NCBI GenBank assembly: GCA_954871525.1
Contig: OX940864.1
Span: 8,984,001-9,048,000, forward strand
Direction of reading: 5' to 3'
DNA: 64,000 nucleotides
From: Parietaria judaica
Lineage: Eukaryota; Streptophyta; Magnoliopsida; Rosales; Urticaceae
Shown: piece by piece, positions 55,673-64,000 of the stretch
How positions within the stretch are numbered: the first letter of the stretch is position 1
Layout of the letters: each line of letters opens with the position of its first letter
The notes under the pieces: generated by a model
The model's input: only the letters and a program-made list of their open reading frames with translations
Told to the model about the DNA's origin: nothing
Databases searched by the model: none
Made by a program: the position numbers and the translations under genes

Positions 55673-57442
55673 CAGGGTTCGACTTTTCGTCGATAATCGT
55701 CGATTATCGCTGATAATCGGTCTTACCGATGTTTACCGATAAGTTACCGCCTATAATAGTTACCGTTTTATAAGCTTTTCGACGATAATCGATCTTATCG
55801 ATAAAACCTTCTCCAATCTATTATCGGAAATTGCAGTGTAAAAATGAGGGTCTTTTCGGTGATAATCGTTTATATGGCAAAAGTTTGCAAAGTTTTATTT
55901 TAAGCATTTTCCACCGAATTTCTCCAAAAAAAATCGAACTTTTGGGTATATTTAGAAGTTATAATCATAGATCTACATGTTTCTTGCAATTTTTCTTTCA
56001 TATTTACTGATTTCTCACGATTTTGAGATGATTTGCATAAGTTACAAAAACAAAGAGTTAGTTGTTCATGAGTTATGTTTAGAGATGGATAAAGATTGAC
56101 ACTTTTATGATTTTGAGTTTTTTTTTTTTTTGTTTTTGCATTTTTATGAATATATCTTTGATGAAAACTTGTTTTCATGACTTTATTTGTAATTATTTTG
56201 TTGGATTTAGATGAAATATATCAAGATTACAATATTTTTTAGGTTTTTTTATGTAAAATTTATAGAAATTCATATTTTTTTTTAAGTTTTATAGTTATTT
56301 AATCAATTTTTTTTATGTATATAGTTGAAAATAAATTATTGAAATACTGGTTTTGCACTTCCGTCAATTTTTAGGCAGATTTGAGGTATAATTCGGATTT
56401 CTTAATAATTATGGCAAAAGTATTTAAAGTTTACTTTTTGTGATTTGTGAAGTAATATATTCATTTTTTGGGGTTTTTTTGTTTATCAAATATTTTTTGA
56501 AATATTAATCTGACTTTTTGTTGTAGTTTATTTGCAGATTTGACGATAATTCAGTTTTCCTTATAACTACGGCAAAAGTATTGCAAGTTTATCTTTCGTG
56601 TTTTGTGAGGTAATCTACTCATTTTTTTGGGTGTTTTCCTTTATTAAATATTTTTTGAAATATTAATGTGATTTTTTGGTGTAGTTTATTTGCAGATTTG
56701 AAGGTATTGCGGCGAAAGTGTTTGAAGTTTATCTTTCGTGATTTTTTAGGTAATGCACTCATTTTTTTTTGGGTCTTTTCGTTTATTAAATATTTTTTGA
56801 AATCTTAATCTGATTTTTTGGGGTAATTTATTTGCAGATTTGACAATAGTTTGGTTTTCGTCATAATTGCGGCAAAAGTCTTCAAGTTTATCTGCTCGTG
56901 ATTTCTCGGTAATCTACTGATTTTTCTTGCTGCCAGCTTTCATAAAATATTTATTCCTACAATAATGTGGGATTTTGGGGGAATTTAATTTTTTTTTTGA
57001 GGAAAAAATTGTTTTTTGCGGTAAAAGTAACTATTTTTGCGATTTGACTATTGAGTATTATTTCTATCCATTATATTTCTTTCTATTATGTGTTTGAGTT
57101 TGAGATATTACTATATTAGACTATGTATTTGAATGTTGAGACTTGTTAGACTATGTTATTAGTCTTTTAGATTTGAGCTTTTTGATGGAATTGTATGTGT
57201 GTGTATGACTTTACGTATCTACATATGTTTTGAATTTGAGGTATGATATTATAAAAATATTTTATAAATTTTTCGTCGAAAAGTATCGAAAAGTATCGAT
57301 AATCCGTCGATAATCATCGAAAAGTATCGGTAATCGGTAAGCTATAGTATTATAGGTTTTCCGTCGTTTAATCGGTAAGCTATCGATTAATCCGTCGAAA
57401 ACGGTAACCGATTTATCGGAAAGTTCGGTAAGTTGAACCTTG
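55673..57442. mobile_element. 1.77-kb non-autonomous hAT element (TSD GTTTCTAC)
   Basis: TIRs CAGGGTTCGACTT and (inverted) CAAGGTTCAACTT, with a perfect 8-bp duplication GTTTCTAC (55665-55672, 57443-57450). Both ends carry clusters of CGATAATCG / TACCGATAA repeats. There is no transposase; the small minus ORF at 55900-56178 has no domain. The middle is a tandem repeat (next entry). Confidence 0.92.
56380..56990 (+). repeat. ~155-bp tandem repeat, four copies, inside the hAT element
   Basis: Units begin near 56380, 56534, 56691 and 56836 with GCAGATTTGA. Each contains a GCGGCAAAAGT-like motif, AAGTTTA.CTTTTGTGATTT, a TACTCATTTTTTGGG block and TATTAAATATTTTTTGAAAT. Spacing is ~145-157 bp and the copies are diverged by about 15-20 percent by eye. 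Confidence 0.8.
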
Positions 57443-57450
57443 GTTTCTAC

Positions 57451-58752
57451 CTTTTTTCTCTCTTAAATCTCAATATAGTTGTCATTGTCAAATTTCAAAC
57501 AAGTACAGTCATACGGTGTTTGTATGGTGATAATAGACTATAGTTTAAAACAAGTAAATGATTTACCAAAAAAAGGAAGACTTGTGAAAATTTGCCTAAT
57601 TAGTACTAACCCAATTGTAGGTTACCATGCAAACGGCCTAATTAGTAATTATCTAATGTAGTCTATAATCTAGACTTCTTCCCTTTTTTACTTATATATA
57701 TATATAATGCATAAAACTTATCAGTTCAGAACGTAACAACCAAACTTTTGTGGCCTAACTCCATTACATACCTATACAAGAGGTCACGGGTTCAAACTCC
57801 ATGAGACGCAAATGTTTGCCCCCTTTATATATTGTAAAATTGGCTAATAGTGCCACCCTCATTACAAAAAAATATTGCGACGTATTTTCTCGTTTTACTT
57901 AGATTATAACGTGATAAGCATAAAACGATAGGAATGTAAAGTGCGTGCGAAAAAGTAAAGAAACACCAATACTTTTTGGTAACGTAGTTCATACTTCATG
58001 TCTTACTTTTGCGGGACACACCCAGATTAATCAACTAAGAGTTACATCAGATGATTACAATCAGTAATAGATATGAACCAAAAGCATAAAAGGAAACCAA
58101 CCGATTTGACATCCAGCACGTGAACTCTTGATGATAGCAAGATCCCCTTGCATCAATAAGTTGTGAACGTCCCGAAGGGGACTAATAGGAGTTGTCCATG
58201 ATTATCTTCTCATCTTGATGAAGAAAATCAGCTCCTTGATTCGCTCCTCTGATCAGCAATAATGTGCGATAATCTTCTTTTACTTCAACACAATATTCTT
58301 CATTCATTGCAGTGAAAAGTCGACTCAATCACTCCTTGATTGAAGATGCGCACAAACCTAGACATGTGCGACTTTAAGACTTTCCTGAAATATCTTCCAG
58401 CTGTCATGACATCGAGCATGTCAAAACTTTACATAAATTAGGCAATCAGATAACATGAATATATGATAATAAATACGCGAAATTCTTGTTTCAACATGGA
58501 TCATAGACAAAGTAAATTATATCTTCTTCTTTATTCCTGATACAAATAAGTTATATATTATTATTATTGAGAAAATAAAATAAAACAAAATAAAATTAGT
58601 GAGTAGTGAGCACATATATATATTTATAAGCTGTTTGTATATTATATAGTTTTGCTCAAAAATGTTTTAATCAAACATATTTGCTAGAGAATCTATGAGT
58701 TTCAATTGGGGGTGATTTTTATTTTATTATTTTTATTTTTTATTTTTTGTAG
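57451..58752. other. AT-rich DNA with SINE-like and degraded retroelement sequence
   Basis: 57750-57830 has GTGGCCTAACTCC...GAGGTCACGGGTTCAAACTCC, tRNA-like A- and B-box spacing typical of a SINE, without a clear TSD. 57900-58450 resembles decayed retrotransposon leader or LTR sequence, but no termini were found. No gene. Confidence 0.4.
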
Positions 58753-58859
58753 CACTACTACAAATAATGGCTTACACAATGAATTTTGCACAACATTTAT
58801 AATTTTCTGTTGTTTAAAATAACTTTACACATCAGTTTTTGAAAAGCGTTGTGTAATTT

Positions 58860-59660
58860 CCCGTTGGCTGCGGCCATATATAAAACAGCTGCGGCCATTT
58901 AACTTTTCGTAACGTCATAATAAAAGTGTTGTATTTAATGTGTAACTCGATTTTGTTTTTGAAAAAAATTTCCCGTTGGCCGCAGCGAGAAAAGTTTAGC
59001 CGGGGCAAGATGTATTTTGCGCAACGTAATTATGCGACGTTGTTTAAGTTTTGTCGTTATGTATATTCAGCCGCCGCTACATATATATAGCCGCAACGAG
59101 ATTGTTTTTTTACCTTTCAGCCGCAGCTAGATTTATAACGCCGTGGCGGAATATATTTTGCGCAACATTATTATGCGACGTTGTTTAAGCATTGTCGTTT
59201 TTTTTCTTTTTTACATTATAGGCCCAGCCATATATTTCCGGCCGCAGCCGTATTAGAGTTTAAGTTATTTAATTAACTTTCGACCGAAATCACTTTCATA
59301 TGGCTGCGGCTCTATTGATCCAGCTGCGGCCTTACTTGGCTAAAAATATGTACGGACTCCGTATAAATTGTGCATCAATGATGGCTACGGCCGCATGAAG
59401 TCGGCTACGGCCATCGGGTGATAAAAATTATATGGTTGCGGCTATATAATTCAAGCTGCGGCCGTAGTGGACTAAAAATATGTCACCTACTATGTATAAA
59501 TTGTGCATCCAGTACGGCTGCGGCCATATTTGTCCGGCTGCGGCTGTACGTTTCCAGCTGCGGCCGTACTGGGCAAAAATTATATCCCCGACTCTGTATA
59601 AAATGTGCACCCAATATGGCTGCAGCTGTATATTTGTCGTTGCGGCTATTTGGTGATAAA
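58860..59660. repeat. CACTA subterminal repeats (GCTGCGGCC class)
   Basis: About 18 copies of variants of GGCTGCGGCCATA in either orientation, spaced 15-60 bp. In En/Spm such subterminal repeats bind the TnpA-type protein. The two ORFs (59418-59699 and its antisense) are read through the repeat and are not genes. Confidence 0.8.
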
Positions 59661-59675
59661 AAGTTTTTCTTTCGT

Positions 59676-61122
59676 GCGGCAGATGTTCCAACTTTTTAAA
59701 ATTTTGAAATTTAAAGTTATTTTTAGGGGTGTTTTTAGTGCATCTTGAGTGTTTTGAAGTTTAAATGTTGTATATGTACGAATCATGTCAAATTTTCACA
59801 CTTTTACTCTATATTTGAAGTAGTTACTTAGAATGCTATTAGGTTGAATGAAAGTTAAACTTTGAGTTTCATATTAGTTTAATTGTACATTTACCTTTTG
59901 AATCAAATGTTTTAGTTGAAATTGATTTTTTAAAAGTATAAAATGGAATATAGATGAATTAAGATGGTTTGTGTGTTTTTAATTAAAATTTTTGCGTATT
60001 TGAGTAATATTTTAAGGGTTTAAGCACATTGTTTCTAATTGCGGCAAAAGTACCAACTTTTTAAAATTTTGAAATTTAAAGGTATTTTTAGGGGTGTTTT
60101 TAGTGCATCTTGAGTGTTTTGAAGTTTAAATGTTGTATATGTACGAATCATGTCAAATTTTCACACTTTTACTCTATATTTGAAGTAGTTACTTAGAATG
60201 CTATTAGGTTGAATGAAAGTTAAACTTTGAGTTTCATATTAGTTTAATTGTACATTTACCTTTTGAATCAAATATTTTAGTTGAAATTAATTTTTTAAAA
60301 GTATAAAATGGAATATAGATGAATTAAGATGGTTTGTGTGTTTTTAATTAAAATTTTTGCGTATTTGAGTAATATTTTAAGGGTTTATGCACATTGTTTC
60401 TAATTGCGGCAAACGTACCAACTTTTAAAATTTTGAAATTTAAAGGTATTTTTAGGGGTGTTTTTAGTGCATCTTGAGTGTTTTGAAGTTTAAATGTTGT
60501 ATATGTACGAATCATGTCAAATTTTCACACTTTTACTCTATATTTGTAGTAGTTACTTAGAATGCTATTAGGTTGAATGAAAGTTAAACTTTGAGTTTCA
60601 TATTAGTTTAATTGTACATTTACCTTTTGAATCAAATGTTTTAGTTGAAATTGATTTTTTAAAAGTATAAAATGGAATATAGATGAATTAAGAAGGTTTG
60701 TGTGATTTTTATTAAATTTTTTGCAGATTTGAGTTATATTTAAGGGTTTATGCACATTGTTTCTAATTGCGGCAAAAGTACCAACTTTTTAAAATTTTGA
60801 AATTTAAAGGTATTTTTAGGGGTTTTTTTAGTGCATCTTAAGTGTTTTGAAGTTTAAATGTTGTATATGTACGAATCATGTCAAATTTTCACACTTTTAC
60901 TCTATATTTATAGTAGTTCCTTAGAATGCTATTAGGTTGAATTAAAGTTAAACTTTGAGTTTCATATTAGTTTAATTGTACATTTACGTTTTGAATCAAA
61001 TGTTTTAGTTGAAATTGATTTTTAAAAGTATAAAATGGAATATATATGAATTAAGATGGTTCGTGTGTTTTTAATTAAAATTTTTGCGTATTTGAGTTAT
61101 ATTTTAAGGGTTTATGCACATT
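59676..61122 (+). repeat. 365-bp tandem repeat, four copies, inside the CACTA element
   Basis: Repeat starts (AACTTTTTAAAATTTTG) at about 59690, 60055, 60420 and 60783, giving periods of 365, 365 and 363 bp. The copies look more than 95 percent alike. Each unit ends in CACATTGTTTCTAATTGCGGCAAAAG. No ORF longer than background. The last unit ends where GCTGCGGCC motifs resume. Confidence 0.92.
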
Positions 61123-61379
61123 TTAGCTGGGGCCATATTTATATGGCTGCGGCCATACAGGGTCCAAAATATGTCACCGATCTGTATAAAAAGTGCACCC
61201 AGTATGGCAGGGGCTATAGGTTTCCGGCTGCAGCCAACGGGATGAAAAAGTCATGATAGCTGCGGCTATATTGAGTCGGCTGCGGCTAGACTGGGTCCAA
61301 AATAATATCACCGAATCTTTTTAACATTTAGCCGCAGCCAAATAAATATAGCCGCAGCTGTAACGGAGTTTAAGTATAT

Positions 61380-61912
61380 TTAGTTACTCGATTAAATTTT
61401 TACACACAACCCTAAAATCTCCTCGCCGCCGCAGCCTCATTCTCTCGCCTCATTCTTGCGTGCAGCGACTCTCGCCGCCCTTTACCGCCGCAGCCACCTT
61501 CACCGTCGACTCTCCACCGTCCTTAAGGTAAGTTTTTTAGATTTTGACTACGGTTTTGACTTTGGTTTTATTTAGGAGTTGATTTAGTGTTTGATTTAGA
61601 GTTTTATTTCGGTTTGATTTAGGGTTGAATTCGGTTTGATTTAGGGTTTTATTTCCGTTTGATTTAGGGTTTGATTTGCGTTTTTGATTTGTGGTTTTGA
61701 TTAAGGGTTGTTGATTTGCGTTTTTGATTTGCGGTTTTGATTTGTGGTTTTGATTTGTTGATTTGCGTTTTTGATTAAGGGTTGTTGATTTGGTTTTTGA
61801 TTTGCATTTTTGATTTGTGGTTTTGATTTGTGCGCGCCATATGTTCGATAAATTTTCCAAACTCGATTCTTGTTGTGAAAATTGAAAATTAAACATATAC
61901 TGATTGTCGCAG
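61380..61912 (+). other. 5' leader and intron of the plus-strand CACTA gene
   Basis: 61395-61528 is GC-rich leader-like DNA (CCGCCGCAGCC, CTCGCCGCC). A donor AAG|GTAAGT follows at 61528/61529, then a T-rich intron made of TTTGATTTGCG / GGTTTTGATTT repeats, and an acceptor TGTCGCAG at 61905-61912 right before the ATG. A 5' UTR intron just ahead of the start codon is likely. Confidence 0.6.
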
Positions 61913-62347
61913 ATGGCCCCGAAGAAGCAAAAAACTACCGCTTCCCGTGTCGGTGCTAGTTCTTCACGCACGACCGGGGGAAAGCGACCACGAGCACCGC
62001 CGCAAACAGAGCCGGTCATTAAAGAACCTATTGTACAGGAAGAAGAGATATTAGAGGAGGATGCGGGAGATTTTTACGAAGGTGAAGAATTCTTCATGAG
62101 TACTAAAGCCGGAGATCTTTACAATCTACTCAAGAACCGCTCATTCGTTGTTGAACGCGGGTTTGAACTAAACCCGTCGGATAGAAGTGGTGTCGTCGGA
62201 CGCATCCATGAAATTATCGAGGAACAGGGATGGGAGAAGTTCGCTAAACAGCCAAAAATTATCGAGGAACAAGGATGGGAGAAGTTCGCTATATTGAGTA
62301 CTCAAGTTGCTGAAAGGGTTCATACCTATAAAATATATAATAAATAA
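61913..62347 (+). CDS. Putative plant transposon protein fragment
   Basis: 144 codons from ATG 61913 (MAPKKQKTTASR). A basic start is followed by an acidic stretch (EEEILEEDAGDFYEGEEF) and then AGDLYNLLKNRSFVVERGFELN...IIEEQGWEKFAKQP, which resembles the N-terminal part of the plant transposon protein domain found in many CACTA and gypsy ORFs (LVKNR.IVPEHGF...RGW..F). IIEEQGWEKFA is duplicated in tandem (45-nt repeat at 62211-62292) and the ORF then ends, so the domain is truncated. Confidence 0.55.
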   Translation: MAPKKQKTTASRVGASSSRTTGGKRPRAPPQTEPVIKEPIVQEEEILEEDAGDFYEGEEFFMSTKAGDLYNLLKNRSFVVERGFELNPSDRSGVVGRIHEIIEEQGWEKFAKQPKIIEEQGWEKFAILSTQVAERVHTYKIYNK

Positions 62348-62427
62348 CAATCTTAAGTACTTTAAATAATATTGTAAATTACATGATTAATTATGAAATA
62401 AACAAATTATTAATGAAAAGATCGTAC

Positions 62428-63352
62428 CATCAGAAGCTAAGGCAAGTCGTAAATTTCGGGGATCTGCGCTGAATTCTGGGAACTTTGAATCAAAAGACTT
62501 CCACTGTTGAGCATCAGCTGGGTGTCTAAGCATACCATCGTCACATCGTTTTTCATAGTGCCACTGCATATTCCTCGCGTGTTCGACACTTTTAAACATA
62601 CGTCGAAACCGTGGAATCGGGGGAATGTACCATAAAACCTTAACTGGGATCCCCTTTACACCATTTAGGGGCGATTTTCCCTTCTTCCATCTCGATTCTT
62701 TGCAAACCGGACATTCATCTAACTCTTCATGCTCATGTCTATACAAAATGCAATCTTTTCGACATGCGTGAATTTTTTCGTATTTCAAGCCTAACATTCC
62801 CATTGTCTTCTTCGCCTCGTACAAACTTGTCGGCAATTTGTTGTGTTGCGGAAGTACGTCACTTAGTATTTCCAACAACAACTTGAAGCTAGAGTTCGAC
62901 CAACCACCTGAAGCCTTCAAATTGAATAATTTCACGACAAACGACAATTTCGAGTAACGGTCACACCCATCATACAAATCCGCATCAGCATCATTACAAA
63001 TCTCTTCATATAAATCTGGTCTTTCGCATAAATCATCTTCACAATCATTAACCAAGCCAAACATATCATCTAGACAATCAACATCAATATCATCTTCTTT
63101 CTTATTCGGTGTAAAAATTTCGCCATGATGATACCATTGTTTATATGACTTCATAATTCCGTATGCAATCAAATGTGATCTAACAAGTTCCTCTTTGAAA
63201 CGTCGATTATTTCCACATCTTACACACGGACAAAGTATCACAGATTCACCTTCGCTTATCATATGATCCCTTGCAAAATTGCAAAATTCATCAACCCCGC
63301 GGTGATAAATGAGACTATCTCTATTTTCCTTCATCCATTCACGAGAATCCAT
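62428..63352 (-). CDS. CACTA tnpD-type transposase, first large exon
   Basis: ATG at 63352 (MDSREWMKENRDSL); upstream codons to 63400 are open but the MDSREWM start matches the family. Residues 1-78 are the transposase-associated domain (DEFCNFARDHM, CPCVRCGN, HLIAYGIMKSYKQWYHHGE). An acidic linker, then DECPVCKESRW, then the beginning of the tnp2 domain (IPPIPRFRRMFKSVEHARNM, HPADAQQWKSFDSKFPEF, LRLALASDG) follow. The coding phase ends at a good donor G|GTACGA (62428/62427). The expected next exon should lie at lower coordinates, but that DNA holds the plus-strand ORF instead, so the catalytic half is missing or displaced. The family cuts at CACTA termini. Confidence 0.85.
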
Positions 63353-64000
63353 TTGTAAAATCCTAAACAAAGACCCAAAATTTACATTAATAATTCTCAA
63401 TCAGCCATTAAAAAACTCCAAAGATAGCATATATATATAAAAAATACCGTTTCCAAGTTTGATCCGCCCGAGAAAACTACGAAAACGTTAAATTATCCGA
63501 TGCACAGCGAATTTTCGATCCGATTCAGTGTTCCTCAGAGAGATTTTGAGGTTCCGAAGAAAAATTAGATTATGGAAACGATCAATCAATTACCTGATTA
63601 TAATTAATTTCCGCAATCGTTTCTAGCCTCGGCTGTAATACTCACGCTGCGGCTATATTAGCCCCAGTTAAGGAATTTTTGTTAATGGACGGAGGTTTGG
63701 TAAGTATTATGTCCCGTTAGCCGCGGCTATATATATCCCGCCGCAGCCGCTACGGCCATATTACAATATTTCATTTAAAGTAATGTAATTCTTTTCATAA
63801 TATCTCATAGTTAGTTTTACAAATATATAACGATAATTTAATGGAAAATCGATATATATCAAAATTATATTCCAATATATAAGCTAGTGTCATAGTTGAA
63901 CGTTAATAATCAATTTCACGGTTAGTAAAAACTTATAATTATTAAATTGTTAATTCCCAATTGTACATACCTTATTAATAATCAATTTATTTTAACTATA
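63353..64000. other. Upstream side of tnpD and CACTA interior
   Basis: A possible splice acceptor (TTTGTTTAG on the minus strand) lies ~10 bp before the tnpD ATG. GCTGCGGCTATA-type motifs cluster at 63620-63760. The rest to the window end is AT-rich. No other gene. Confidence 0.5.

Larger units (their letters stand above)
58753..64000. mobile_element. CACTA (En/Spm) element, runs off the window
   Basis: The left terminus CACTACTACAAATAATGGC at 58753 is a typical plant CACTA end. Inward lies an array of subterminal GCTGCGGCC motifs (58860-59660), and again at 61125-61350 and 63620-63760. A tandem array, a 5' leader with intron, a plus-strand ORF and a minus-strand tnpD exon lie inside. The inverted terminus GTAGTAGTG is not in the window, so the right end is outside. 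All parts are assigned to one element by context; fusion of two elements is possible. Confidence 0.8.

Noticed and set aside
59418..59699. 93-codon ORF and antisense partner
   Set aside because: Read through CACTA subterminal repeats.
1..64000. CRISPR arrays, bacterial operons, rRNA or complete tRNA genes
   Set aside because: None seen; repeat units are transposon-derived and the tRNA-like sequences at 43.9 and 57.8 kb lack a cloverleaf and look like SINEs.

Overview
The window is a transposon-dense stretch of plant nuclear DNA, almost certainly from a eudicot. It is AT-rich and holds Ty1/copia, Ty3/gypsy, hAT, CACTA, LINE, SINE and Helitron-like remains. Only a few host-type genes are visible: two phylloplanin-like small secreted protein genes and a broken CC-NB-ARC resistance-gene fragment. 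The phylloplanin-like family and the style of the dispersed repeats fit an asterid (possibly Lamiales), but that is inference.

Layout, left to right. 1-488 is the right end of a long LTR. 998-1621 is a hAT-like element in a (TA)n tract. About 1.8-3.1 kb is the 3' end of a Tat/Ogre-like gypsy element: a two-unit 292-bp tandem repeat, a G25 tract and an LTR. 5238-14687 is a minus-strand copia element carrying three separate solo-LTR insertions, in its 3' LTR, its RNase H and its 5' LTR. 16250-17067 is a 5'-truncated LINE tail with an RNase H domain. 17957-18642 is a CC-NB-ARC pseudogene. 21263-33339 is a non-coding LARD-like LTR element that has swallowed a copia element (24211-31859). That copia was hit by a short gypsy-type non-autonomous LTR element (24752-27830), which was in turn hit by a hAT element (26012-26772). 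Every level has an exact target-site duplication (TSD), and removing each insert leaves the frames below it open.

34-46 kb contains two more solo LTRs, a Helitron-like end, a perfect 64-bp palindrome, and several copies of a locally duplicated non-coding segment around the phylloplanin-like gene at 44084-44536. That gene has a SINE about 30 bp upstream of its TATA box. A dead copia element (45814-53662), itself split by a 2.7-kb solo LTR, separates this gene from a convergent paralogue at 54512-55018. 55673-57442 is a hAT element with internal tandem repeats. From 58753 to beyond the window lies a CACTA element with subterminal GCTGCGGCC repeats, a 365-bp x4 tandem array, a plant-transposon-protein ORF, and the first large exon of a tnpD-type transposase on the opposite strand.

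The genes do not form a pathway; the window records nested insertion, solo-LTR formation and local segmental duplication. I saw no convincing new enzymatic or defence system. The most unusual items are the four-level nest with all frames preserved, the copia element with about 100-bp LTRs and non-TG/CA ends, the YD-rich ORF of the non-autonomous LTR element, and the SINE in a phylloplanin promoter.
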